In this document: one piece after another, positions 51,237-61,598 of the stretch
Position numbering within the stretch: the first letter of the stretch is position 1
How the letters are laid out: every line of letters begins with the position of its first letter
Source of the DNA: Cavia porcellus
Lineage: Eukaryota > Chordata > Mammalia > Rodentia > Caviidae
DNA length: 64,000 nucleotides
Assembly: GCF_034190915.1 (NCBI RefSeq)
Contig: NW_026947506.1
Span: forward strand, 11,841,501-11,905,500
Direction: 5' to 3'
Made by a program: the position numbers and the translations under genes
The notes under the pieces: model-generated
Databases searched by the model: none
What the model saw: the letters and a program-made list of their open reading frames with translations, nothing else
Told to the model about the DNA's origin: nothing

Positions 51237-52040
51237 ATTGAGGGTCAGGTATATGATCTGCCTGGTGTGGGGGGGCTAGAGAAATGCTTATGGTTGGGTG
51301 ACTTCTGTGGTTGTTTGAATAGCAGTACCAGGATCTGTATTACACTGCTTGTATTTTGGATTTGGATTGTAATTTGGCTATAGAACAGGATTTGGGCCTA
51401 TGGACGTGGATGCAACCTGTAGGGAAACCTTTTTTATGAAAATAAGATTTCCCCTATCTTTGCCTGACTTATAGACTCAAAGTCCCCAGGTGCATCCTGT
51501 CAGCCAGCCAGGGTCCTCCGGAGTGGTGACAGTGATGTTTAGAACCTGACAGGGTCTTTGATTTGCTGGTGGGTAGTCATCTAGGCTGCACCCCAGCAGC
51601 CCCCATGTCAGTTTAAGGTGTTTATCTGGGAAGGCAGTTTGCCATCCTGTTGCAACTGTTTCACAGCCCCAACGAGCACAAAAATATTCTCCCGGGGAAT
51701 TCCAATATGATCTGCCCCCTGTTGCTGCTGGATAAAGGTAGAATTGACTTTGTCTGGGACATTGGAGCCCCGGAAAGAACCAACAGGATGTGGGCACAAA
51801 CCATGGACTTCCTGATCCTACCCAAGTCCAAACCATCTCTTGGTCATTCCAGCGGCTAAGCTCCTATTTCCAGGGTTGATGGGGGTTGCTATCCATTAGA
51901 TGTAGTTGTGTCAAAAGTCCAACAACGGTCCATAAGGTTTTGAGAGGTTGCACCATCTGTAAGAGAACACAGGGGATTGTGCCTCAGAAGAGGATGTTAT
52001 TCCTGGGCGTCACATAGGGTCCTCGATAAAGGGATGTCTA
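51237..52040 (-). pseudogene. env: env, surface (SU) part, heavily decayed
   Basis: The longest open piece, 51477-51836, is rich in Trp, Cys and Pro (YFCARWGCE, an NIT glycosylation sequon), typical of a retroviral SU. Flanking parts are broken by many stops and frame changes, and no clean SU/TM cleavage site is visible. The N-terminal end overlaps the decayed integrase C-terminus around 52.0 kb and cannot be placed precisely. Confidence 0.7.
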
Positions 52041-53309
52041 CTTGTTTTATCAGCTGTCTGGGGAGCCATCTAGCTCCTTTTTCCTGTTTGGAGTAATGCA
52101 CACAGAGCCTCGTCCCCAGATGAGGACTGGGTCAGGGCCATTCCATGTGTTGGTTAGGGGATCTCTCCACAGCACAGATGCAAATTGTGTTGCTGACTAT
52201 GTGTGCAAGAAAGGAGATGCCGCTGAGCAGCCTGAGGCATCCAGGGATAGAAAATTCAAAATAAAGAGAGCATGTGAGAGAATATTTCTAGGAGACCCTC
52301 GGGTTGGGTACCAGGTTTCCCCTTTTATTTTATCTATAGTGGATTTGAGGGAGCGATGTGCACGTTCAACAATACCTTGTCCTTGAAGATTGTAAGGTAT
52401 ACCTGTGGTGTGGAGAATATTAAGGCACTTACAAAATTTGGCAAAGGAGGTACTAGTACAGCCTGGGTCATTGTCAGTCTTGAGCTGTTGGGGACATCCC
52501 AGAACCGAGAGAGCTGATAGCATATGGGCTATATGTTTAGTAGCCTCTCCAGTCTGGAGTGTGGCAAAGATGAAACCACTGTATGTATCAACAATTACAT
52601 GTATATATTTTAAGTTGCCAAATTCATTAAAATGAGTGACATCCATCTGCCACAAGGCATTGGGGATTAAACCTCTTGGGTTGACTCCCAGGTGTTGAAC
52701 AGGCAAATGAATAGCACAAGAGGGGCAATTTTTTAGAATTTGTCTGGCTTGTTTCCAAGTAACGTTGTGGAGGAGACAAAGGGTTTGAGCATTGAGGTGG
52801 TGTAACTGATGAGTTAGTTGGGCCTCAGATACCTTAGAGTCTTCTGTGGGCTCAAAATGGGTCATGAATACCTGTGTCCGTGTGGCAATATCAGCCAAAT
52901 GATTTCCCTGAGCATGGGGACCTGGGAGGCCAGAATGAGCTCGCAAGTGGCCAAAGAAAAACTTATGATTGTGAAGCCGAATCATGTCCTGTAATTGCCT
53001 GAATAGGTTTGCAGCTGGGGAGGCATGGCTTATGGTTGGAACAGTTTCTAATAATGGAACAGACTGAGTGACATAGGCACTATCAGTAAACAATTTGAAG
53101 GGTTGATTGGGGTAAGCAGTAAAAACTGCAAGAATAGCCTGTAGTTCTGGCAACTGCATGGATGATGTATCTGTCTGGAGGGTAAAAACACTGTTTTGTG
53201 CTACGTAAGCAGCCCTGCTGGAGGAGGAACCATCAGTGAATAACACTGGAGCATCGGGAAGAGGCTGTAATCTTGGGGAATACGAACGGGTGACGGTTAG
53301 CAAAATCAA
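52041..53309 (-). pseudogene. pol: pol, RNase H and integrase
   Basis: A 370-codon open frame at 52197-53309 contains RNase H, with acidic positions in FTDGSS, MQLPELQ, FTDSAYV and NHLADIA. It then contains integrase: the H-H-C-C zinc domain ending CPSC, the first catalytic Asp in WQMDVTHF, the second in TDNDPG (usual Gly changed to Asp) and the Glu in GIVERAH. The C-terminal domain is cut by a stop and frame changes at 52197 and is only faintly visible to about 52.04 kb. A stop near 53310 separates it from the reverse transcriptase. The length of open sequence is notable for so old an insertion. Confidence 0.9.
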
Positions 53310-54745
53310 TCAACTTATTTGGAGGGTAATGGTTATCAATGTCCCTGAGAAGGAGGCTATAACAATAGGCCATGGCTCAGTGGTCTGGAGTAGCCAGTCT
53401 ACTTGATCTTTGGTGAAGGGTTGAATGATGACATACGGTTCCATTCCAAAATAATATTTTCCTAGCCTTCTGCCTTGAATTATCAGGTCAGAGACTGCTT
53501 GGTAGTAAGGCAATAATACTCTCTTTGGGGAGACTGGCAGATGAAGCCACATAAGAGGAGCTTGTTGCCAAAATACTGCCATGGGACACAGTTTTGTATT
53601 AAAAATGAGATATTGTAGTGGCTTATTATAATCTATGAAGTAGACAGTTTGTTGATCGATAGCCTCTTCTACTGTATGGAGTGTTTTTCTAGCATTGGGT
53701 GTGAGCTCTTGGGGGGAAGTTGGGTCAATGTCTCCTTGGAGGACCTCATAAAGGGGTTGTAGATCATGTTTGGTCAATTTTAAATGGGATAAAAGCCAAC
53801 TAATATCACCCAGAAGCTTTTGAAAATCATTAAGTTTTATCTTAAGGCCATCAAGCCTTAGTTGAGGCTTTGGAGAAAACACCTGAGTGCCTTGTAACTG
53901 AAAACCCAAATATGTATATACATATGGGTCAGTAAGCTGGACCTTGTCAGGGGCTATTTGAAGCCCAGCCTTTTGTGAGGCAGTTTGTAGTGCTTGGTAA
54001 CACTGTAAAGTCTGGCCTTGACTCTCTCCTGCCAAGAGGATGTCATCCATATAATGGGAGATATGTATATTTGGCCAATGATCTCTAACTAGCTGTATTA
54101 CGGCATCAACAAAAGACTGGCATAGCATGGGGGGAGTTAACCATCCCTTGTACTCGCCATTGAAATCTTTGCATAGAGGCTCTAAAATTAATTGATGGGA
54201 GAGTGAAGGCAAAATGCTTTTGGTCATTTGGATGTAAGGGAATAGAAAAAAAGCAACCTTTAAGATCTATGACAATTTTAAAAAATCCCAAGGGAATGGC
54301 ACTGGGTGAAGGGAGGCCTGGCTGTAGGGGTCCCATTAAGACCATGGTCTTATTTATTGCCCTAAGGTCTTGTAGCAGCCTCCATTTCCCCGACTATTTT
54401 CAAATAACAAAGATAGGTGTGTTCCAAGGGGAATCACTAGGGACAATGTGGCCAGCTGCTATGGTGCTGTAAGCTTTTCAGAGGTAAGGGGCCATTGATA
54501 GACCCAAACAGGTTTGTCTGACAACCAGGTAATCTCTTTTGCATGGGCCTCAGGAGTGTCAATGACCCCTATTGAAAATGGCCTAGGCCTGTTTTAGAGG
54601 GGTTTGGGGTTGGGGAGATAGGAACTTTAATGCCTGAGCCCTGTTTACCTAAATCTTGATTAGGAAGGAATCCCTGAGTGAGCATTTGTTTGGTGACTAT
54701 TATATTAGGGCTGCCCATCATCATTCCCATTTGAGTTAGCAAATC
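53310..54745 (-). pseudogene. pol: pol, reverse transcriptase
   Basis: A 305-codon open frame at 53310-54227 has the YMDD catalytic box and runs through thumb and connection. The finger/palm part with the first catalytic Asp (VIDLKGCFF) lies in another frame at 54106-54345, so at least two frameshifts occur around 54.1-54.25 kb. The N-terminal part (54.35-54.75 kb) contains several stops. Inactive. Confidence 0.9.
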
Positions 54746-55531
54746 TCAGCCCCACAAGTTAAGGGGTAGCCCTTCCACAATATAGGGCTGTATGTGTCCT
54801 TGATTGTTTTCTTTATCTTTCCAGGTAAGTAGACTGACACTACATTGTGGATTTTTATATTGTCCAATCCCTTGCAAATGTGTCATAGTGGTTTCTAAGG
54901 GCCATGTGGGAGGGCAGTCCTCCTTTCTAATGACTGTTACATCAGCACCTGTATCTATGAGCCCTGAGAAACTTTTCCCTTTGAGCAATAAAGCCATAAG
55001 AGGTTTATCTTTGGTAATGAACTGAGCCCAATAGATATCTGGAGACCCAAGGGAAGAATTTCCCCTATAGGAAGCCACAGCTGCATTAGGAGTTTGGACT
55101 AAAGGCAATAGCACCAATTGAGCAATACGTTGTCCTTGACTAATGGAAATTAGGCCAGAGATAGAGGATGCCATGACAACAATTTCACCAGTATAGTCAT
55201 TATCTATGACTCCTGGGACAATTTGTAACCCTTTTAAGATTGTGCTGCCGCATCCAAGAACTAATACACAAGGGTCCTTGGGAAGGGGGCCAAAAATCCC
55301 AGTAGGAATGGCTTGCATTCCCATGTCAGGAGCTAAAACAGTGTTGGAGGCAGAACAGAGGTCCAATCCTGCGCTTCCTGGTGTGGCACAGCGGAGGTTT
55401 GAAATGTATTGTTTTGTGCTGGGTTGTTTTGTCATGGGACAGACATTATAGCCCTGGAGGTCTGTCTGGGGTTGGGGGGTCTGGGGCTGATCCCCGTGTC
55501 CCATTTCCCTGCTGAGGGAGGGGATTGCCAT
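54746..55531 (-). pseudogene. pro: pro: dUTPase-protease
   Basis: An open frame of 261 codons. Residues about 45-150 form a dUTPase: PGSAGLDL (motif 1), a changed motif 2 (LGCGSTILKG), PGVIDNDYTGE (motif 3), GQRIAQLVL (motif 4) and RGNSSLGSPD (motif 5). A retropepsin follows with an intact LIDTGADVTVI active site. A dUTPase joined to the protease is typical of betaretroviruses. It is entered from gag; the residual frameshift site is at 55503-55509. The ATG at 55531 follows an in-frame TAG directly and is probably not the true start. Confidence 0.9.
55503..55509 (-). promoter_or_regulatory. Residual gag-pro -1 frameshift heptamer
   Basis: Minus-strand GGGAAAT fits X-XXY-YYZ in the phase of the original gag frame and leads by -1 into the pro frame. 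About 7 nt downstream is a GGGG/CCCC hairpin (ggggatcagcccc) and then a CAGAC/GTCTG pair that might form a pseudoknot. The gag frame reaching this site is itself broken. Confidence 0.6.
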
Positions 55532-56470
55532 CTATGTCTGTTTTTGATCTGCATTCATTAACCCAGTGGTATCCCTTTCTTCATTTTGGGCACAAACTTG
55601 TGGTTTTGGCCTTGGGTTACTGTGTTGGGACTTTTGGGCGGTAGGGCAGACTCTGGCAAAATGGCCTGTCTGATCACATTTAAAGCATTTGCCATTATTT
55701 GTTTTCCCTCCTTGCTTGCGTGCAAGGAAGATCTCATTTACAGCTGAAGCCAAGGCTAAGCCTTGATGGTAGGCGGGGCCTATATCAGCACACAGGCGAA
55801 TATAACCTGAAAGATCCTCCTTTTTTCTATGTGGTTTAATAGCAGCCTGGCAGGCAGAATTAGCGTTCTCATAAGCCAATTGTTTAACAAGGTCACAGTT
55901 ATCCCCGGAGGTGCCAAAGAGATGCTCAGTTGCCTATAAGAGGCGATCAACGAAATCAGGGAAGGGTTCCTGGGGTTTTTGTTTTATTTTTGTAAGAGAA
56001 GAAGCGACTCCACCAGAGGGAACTCTTTTCCATGCTTTGCTTGCTGCCAGAGTGATCTGAGCAAAAAGGCTTGCCTCATATCCCATTTGGGCTTGTTGTG
56101 TAGCATATTGACCCATTCCTGTTAGCATGGGAAGAGTATAATGATTTTTCCTGATAGCACTGTCTTTAGCTTAAAGTTCACATTAGTCTTGGAATTCCAC
56201 CTTCCAGAGCAGATAGTCGCCCTCGAAAGTGTAGCTCTGGCTAAATCCTTCCAATCATTAGGCGTAATCCAGCCTTGGGTTAAGGAATCTAAGACCACAA
56301 GGGTGAAGGCTGCTGTGGGACCATATTGGGATACTGCGTTTTTAATTCTTTTAGGGCAGTTACTGGGAACAGTGTATGGGCCCTATTGGCCCTTGGCGCT
56401 AGGGGTAGTGGGTCTCTGTCTGTATCACTACCATGTGAGTCAGACTCATTCTCTTCCTCACTATTATCAG
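55532..56470 (-). pseudogene. gag: gag, capsid and nucleocapsid part
   Basis: The major homology region (QKPQEPFPDFVDRLL) lies near 55.94-55.98 kb, followed by an in-frame TAG. The frame then continues open through the capsid C-terminal helix (YENANSACQ) to one intact CCHC zinc knuckle ([14 protein letters not shown]). The second knuckle is present only in another frame after an indel, and one of its cysteine codons has become a stop. The N-terminal capsid part is frameshifted and appears short. Confidence 0.85.
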
Positions 56471-56897
56471 TTTCTATATCTTGTCTCTGTAAACGCGGTG
56501 GCTGTCTGTTTTGTTTCCCCTTGTTGTTGTAGTGGCCTGTGGTGCATCCCTTCCATGTTCCTGGCTTGGGGATCGATCCCCACATCTAGTTCGTCTCTTT
56601 TGTCTCCCCCTTTTTCTAATTGTTTCACTGTAACCCTCTTGTGGACTGGTGCCAACTTGGGTGGGTCGAGTTGTCTCCCCACCAGTTTGTGAGTCATCGC
56701 CACCCATGCCAATTTGAGCAGTTTCTGTTACTGGAAACAGTAAGGGATGCGCATTTTTAAGGCATCTGACTTTGGAGGGTAGGTTGTCTCTGTAACTGGG
56801 AACATCATCGTGGCCAGACCACGTGGCAGACTGAGATGGGTGCCACCTTAGGGAGTGGCAGACCAGAAACGGCTGCCATCTTAGGGGGGTTTGTGTG
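56471..56897 (-). pseudogene. gag: gag, linker/phosphoprotein region
   Basis: Between matrix and capsid the minus strand encodes Thr/Ser/Arg-rich and acidic stretches (for example DNSEEENESDSHGSD at about 56.45 kb) spread over two frames. This matches the variable linker region of betaretroviral Gag. No fold is recognisable. Confidence 0.6.
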
Positions 56898-57176
56898 TCA
56901 TTGTGTCAGCAGCTCAGACATTAAAGTCCAATATAAAAAAGCAGTTACCGGAACATTTTCTGGGCCAAAAACCCCATAGCAGTCTTTGAGAGCATTTCCA
57001 ACTCTTTTCCACCTATTTGAATTAATGGTGCCCTCTAGAGGGAACCATGGACACACTGAATGTATAAACTGAAAGTACTGTAGCAAGTCTTTAGTCTTAA
57101 CCTTGTTCCCTCTAATCTTGAGTGACTCCCTGAGGCCACTGACAAACAATTTGTGTTCACTAAGTGCTTGCCCCAT
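56898..57176 (-). pseudogene. gag: gag, matrix
   Basis: Starts at MGQALSEH, giving the N-terminal Gly needed for myristoylation, and keeps the CPWFPLEGT block of betaretroviral matrix. Open for 92 codons, then a stop at 56898. An upstream ATG (57203) is in frame, but the MGQ start fits the family. Confidence 0.85.
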
Positions 57177-57341
57177 GCCAGTAGAGAGATAAGGTCCATT
57201 CACCTACCATGATTCACGCGAGACGTAAGGTGGCCATCCGCATGGATCACAGGGACAAAGCCCTTAAATCAGTCACGCTGGCCAGCACTTTACTCCAGTG
57301 AATGAATGGTCCTGCATCATTATCCTTCATGCCAGGTCAAG

Positions 57342-57359
57342 CCCACATGCTGGGTGCCA
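57342..57359 (-). other. Primer-binding site, tRNA-Lys1,2-like
   Basis: Minus-strand TGGCACCCAGCATGTGGG lies a few bases inside the 5' LTR. It resembles the complement of the tRNA-Lys1,2 3' end with CpG-type changes. Confidence 0.7.
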
Positions 57360-57366
57360 CTTGATC

Positions 57367-57709
57367 TGGCCCACAGATCAAGGCTGGGGTCCTCACCTGG
57401 AGAGAGGACAGGGATGGGGGGCTGGGCAAGAGAAAAGAGAGATGGACACACGGTGGGATGCCATTCAAGCCTCATTTATTCTTAAAATGCCTACAACTTA
57501 TATAGGGTGGAGGCGGGCCAATGGGGCAGGAAGAGGGCACAAAGTGTTATCTGATAGGTCATCATCACATCCGGATATATGACATAAGCAGGAGAGGATT
57601 ATGGGTAATGTAGGCAGAAATGAGGATCATCGGAAATGTAGGCGGACGTGGCAGAGGCCCACAGGAGGGCGAGATAAGGTGGCATCAGTGAGATATGCCA
57701 CTCCATACA
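57367..57709 (-). repeat. 5' LTR
   Basis: A 343-bp LTR starting TGTATGGAGT on the minus strand. The TATA box is at 57497-57504 (TATATAAG on the minus strand) and the AATAAA signal at 57475-57480. It is about 11% different from the 3' LTR by hand count, many changes being CpG-type transitions. Confidence 0.92.
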
Positions 57710-57715
57710 CCATTA
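57710..57715. repeat. Provirus target-site duplication, right
   Basis: ccatta, identical to 49961-49966. Copy 1 continues without interruption at the equivalent position (about 13941-13949). Confidence 0.75.
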
Positions 57716-57929
57716 CCTGTCATGAGGATGGAAATACGAGAACATACTATAAATTTAGGTGATCACTATAAATACAAAATGCAGAAGTTTAAGTTGAGCC
57801 ATTGTGACGATGAGGCCCTGCATTACAGACATTCATAAACTTTGAACATTCTAGATCTGCTACTCAGAGGAAATAGAGCAGAGACCTAGATCATTACTGC
57901 TCTGCAAGCCACAAAAAGCATCAAAGTCA

Positions 57930-58025
57930 GGGCTGGGGATTTAGCACAGTGGCATAAGTGCCTGCTGTGAATGCACGCGGTTGTGAGTTTGATCCCCGGT
58001 ACCGATAAAAAGGAAAAAGACAAAA
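57930..58025 (+). mobile_element. ID-type SINE, private to copy 2
   Basis: gggctggggatttagcacag through ggtaccgataaaaaggaaaa and an A-tail. Near-perfect 20-bp target duplications (aaaaagcatcaragtcaggg) flank it at 57913-57932 and 58026-58045. Copy 1 has the empty site near 14140. Confidence 0.92.
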
Positions 58026-58045
58026 AAAAAGCATCAGAGTCAGGG

Positions 58046-58700
58046 TCTTCCCAAGCTCCTTCCTATGCCTATGATTGTGGAGTTACCAGGCCAGCAGTGA
58101 ATTTCAAAGATGATACTCGAGTCTGCTGCAGTCATTGTGAAGCCAGGGTTCTGGGGACCAAAATGACCCTTGCCAACAACTAAGAGGCAAATGGACAGTG
58201 AATGACCCATGGCCAATGCTGGAGGAACTCAGGAGGTGGGCTAACTAACTACCTGAAGCTCCAGACATGGGAAATACTCTTAAACACTTGTAACTGGTTT
58301 CACCCAATCCACCCTATTTCTGGGCTCCCATCCACAACTTCAGCATTCCATGGCTCCAGGGTCTCTCAGGTTTTTTGCTAATCAGCCCACAGGACATTGA
58401 AAGTACTAAATGAGATCCAGCAAGTGTTTTGCTACCAGTATTGTACCCAGAACAGGTAAATCATGTTGAGACACTAGAAGAGACAGAAGTCACAACCAGC
58501 AATGGCTCGTCTGATTTGACAGTTCATACAACCCGCCTCTTCATCACTGATCGACTCCTGCTGTACTACCCTCCTTCTGAGTCAAGAATAAACAAGGAAA
58601 GGAACCTCTCCCTGCAAGAGAGGATTGAAAATGATAGACTGCAGTGCAGAAACTTCTGGAGCTGCCATCCCTCTACAGTGGTGAACTCACTTTGACAGAA
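58046..58700 (-). promoter_or_regulatory. KZNF promoter block, most decayed copy
   Basis: Orthologue of 14200-14830. Both inverted CCAAT boxes are altered (gatttg near 58513; gatcga near 58549) and CpG sites are sparse. Probably inactive, in keeping with the dead copy 2 gene. Confidence 0.5.
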
Positions 58701-58929
58701 CAGTGTTTGTACTGAAGAGCTTTACCTCACGCTTTTATTTTCCAAATGCATTTTATTTCATGGAAAAAAGAATAAACCAACTAAAATGAAATACAAAAAG
58801 GTCAATCAGGGGGCAACACTGGTACATACATTGCACATTGTCATCCCCAGAGCATTCACCCAGAGCAAGCCAATTGTAAAAAATTTCCAAACAATAGTGT
58901 TACAGGCAGCTGAGTTATTTAAATACTAT

Positions 58930-60830
58930 TGGCATTGAGACAGGGCTAGGCCCTCCAAAGAGCCCATGCAGGAGCCCAGATACCTTGTAACTATGGGGAA
59001 GACAGACTTCTCATGTTATGGGCCAAGGATCAAGACAAATGATAAGCAAATTCATCCATATCCTAAGGATTGATATTCTCAATAGTTCCACAGTACTCTG
59101 AGGAAGTCAGGAGTCACCATTCAAACAAATGTATCCTTATCCTAAAGACTGACATTCTAAATAGTTCCTGTCATCCTGATGAACTCAGGAGTCACCCTCC
59201 CAAACCCCTAAGGGAAGAGTCACAGCTGCCTAAGAATGCCTGCTTTCTATGTGACTCCCTTCCTTTGTTCCCAATTTAATCAACATTAATTGAACTTATA
59301 AATTTATTGGTTACCATAGCTCTATCCCATCTTATGCCCACTTGCATTGAGTTCCTAGTTTTCCCCACCTTAAACTCATGTCACCACATGATTTTAGTCT
59401 ATAAAGGTTCCTAGAAAGGACAGTGTTTGGCAACCCACTCAGGACGCCTTCTCTCTCTCAGGCCGCTTTCTTTCACTCAATAAGTATATTCTTCTCTTAA
59501 TCTCTGTTGTTCCTAAAATTCATTCTTTGACTTTAGAGAACACAAACTCATATCAGACATAGTAGACTGGGAGATTCATTCCCCTATAGCAATATCAGTA
59601 TAAATTTTTCACTTTCTTGAAGTCAGAGAAATCAGTAGTAGTTTGTATTCTACAATGTTGATCTTACCTCTCCAGGGATACTTGCATTGAAGGCCTTTAT
59701 CCCTGCCTTTAAGTGCTACTTCTGTTTTCTGAAAGTGAACTGATCTGTAATTTTGGTTATGCTATCTAAAAAGCATTAATGAAATGATGAAAAATATTTC
59801 TTGTGAATGGTTTACCACCAGCCATGGAGGAAGACTGAGAGCAAAAATTCTTTGTTTTGATTTCTTCATTCAAACCAAATGATGTACTTGAAAGGGTTTT
59901 GCCCTAGAAACAATTAAAGTCCACATGGTGGTAGTTAAAGGTGGAAGAAGGTGAAATCAGGGATGCTTACCCTTATGGTCCCTTCCAGGTTTTTCCCTTG
60001 ATTACAACTTCCTCTTTCTTTCCCAGGCCCTAAAGAAAATTCCAATCTGCTCCTTGCATGACATCAATGTCCCCTCCAGGCATCACATCCAGTCAAAATT
60101 CACATATACCCCATAACCCCATAGTTAGTCACACACACAAAAAGGCAAATCCTTGGTGGCTGTGGGCTCCTTTAAACATTCTTTAAATATAAGGCCACTT
60201 TTACATTTCTTATCTTATGCTTCTCTATTGTGCTAATTTACCTCCTCAGTAACCTCAGTAATTTAACGCACTTTAAACATATCCCACATGATTTTATTCT
60301 ATAAAGTCCCTAGAAAATACAGAGTCCTTTGTACCGGCTCAGAACCCCCTCCTGTTTCTCTCAGACAGAACCTTTCTGATAGGATTTTTGGTGTAGTAAA
60401 CAAGAGAATATAAAGTAAAATGGCCTTTATTCTAAGACCATGGAGAGAATCCCATGACCACTGGGAGTCTGGCTTTTTCTTCTGGAAAGGTGTGGGGGGG
60501 CATACATATAGTTTTTGACTTGGGTGGTCCTTAAAGGTGGCATTCCTGATATGCAAGTAGCTGATTGAGACTCTTTTCAGGCCACAGGTAAGTTGCATAG
60601 GGGAGGGAAAGTGACCTCAAGATAAAAGTCCCCTGGTTCCACATCCCACTGCAAAAATATACTATTTAGGGCAAAATACTTTCACTTTTTTTCTCTGAAT
60701 ATCACAATAAATATATTTTGCTCTTCACCTCTGTTGTTCCTAAAATTTATTCTTCCATTTTAGAGAACACAAACTCATACCAGACATAGAAGTTCAGGAG
60801 TTTCATTCCACTATATCACTGTATGGCTGT
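58930..60830 (+). repeat. LTR-like repeat pair (copy 2)
   Basis: Orthologue of 15060-16990, with the shared module at about 59.36-59.60 kb and 60.25-60.82 kb. No coding sequence. Confidence 0.35.
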
Positions 60831-61004
60831 CTGTATTTCTAACTAACTCAGCTGCCTGTAACTTTAAGAACTGTTTATCAATTTCACTTGGAACAATTGC
60901 AGCAAATAAAATGTTCTTAATGGATAGAGGGAAATATATCATTAAATTGAAAAAATGATTATCACAGATTTTCTACCTAGCATCAGCCAACATTTTCAGC
61001 TTTC

Positions 61005-61098
61005 GTTTTTCTTTTTTTTAATCAGTACCGAGGATCGAACTCACGACCACTTGCTTGCAAGGCAGGTGCTTATGCCATTGAGCTAAATCCCCAGCCCC
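61005..61098 (-). mobile_element. ID-type SINE, private to copy 2
   Basis: Inverted ID: T-rich tail, 'atcagtaccgaggatcgaac' and 'gctaaatccccagcccc'. Flanked by cagctttc/caactttc; copy 1 has the empty site near 17160. Confidence 0.88.
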
Positions 61099-61300
61099 TC
61101 AACTTTCAAGTATGTGGGAAAACAAAAAATAAATACAACTCCAAAAATAGCAATCCTATAGGGGACAGTATATCATTCACTGTAATTGCCATGTTATCTG
61201 TAGGTATTTCGTAGACCACAAAAGAAACATTGAGTCTATTAATTAACAAGTATCAGTTTCAATAAATGTGCTCATAGTACTGCATCCTTGACAACTGTGA

Positions 61301-61383
61301 ATTTTTTTTTTGTATAAGTGATTGAACTCATGACCTTGTGTTTTCAGGCAGCTCCTTGTACCACTGAGCTCAATCCCAGCCCC
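61301..61383 (-). mobile_element. Old ID-type SINE
   Basis: Orthologue of 17361-17446. Confidence 0.7.
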
Positions 61384-61511
61384 AACAACTTTAGATACTA
61401 AATATGACCATTAACAATGTTAATTTGCCAGTGACATATTTAGTTATAAATTTTGTAAACCTACATTTTCACAAATGAAATTATTTTTTTTTACTTGCAG
61501 TTTTAAATTAC

Positions 61512-61598
61512 TTTTTTTTATTAGGTACCAGGGATTAAACTTACAACCTAGGACTCTCCAGGCAGGTGTTTCTGCCTGATAAGCTAAATCCTTGGCCT
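61512..61598 (-). mobile_element. Old ID-type SINE
   Basis: Orthologue of 17572-17658 ('ggtaccagggattaaactta'). Confidence 0.65.

Larger units (their letters stand above)
49967..57709 (-). mobile_element. Endogenous retrovirus, type-D-like betaretroviral provirus (defective)
   Basis: A 7.7-kb element absent from copy 1. On the minus strand the order is 5' LTR, primer site, gag, pro with dUTPase, pol (RT, RNase H, integrase), env, polypurine tract and 3' LTR. Gag-pro-pol are class II (betaretrovirus-like), while env has the fusion-peptide and C-x6-CC layout of gamma/type-D envelopes. A tRNA-Lys1,2-like primer site agrees with a type-D relative. Every gene has stops or frameshifts. The two LTRs differ at roughly 38 of 343 positions (hand count), so the insertion is old. 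Confidence 0.93.

Noticed and set aside
54203..54472. Plus-strand frames across the provirus (also 56141-56692 and 52042-52386)
   Set aside because: They lie antisense to gag, pol and env remains and have no recognisable domains.
55531..55534. Gag-TAG-pro as a gammaretrovirus-style readthrough arrangement
   Set aside because: The in-frame TAG results from an upstream indel; a correctly phased -1 heptamer and an out-of-frame second zinc knuckle show the original frameshift layout.
57930..58025. Possible tRNA genes at ID-type elements
   Set aside because: The tRNA-like A and B box patterns belong to SINEs with A-tails and target duplications; none folds as a complete tRNA by eye.
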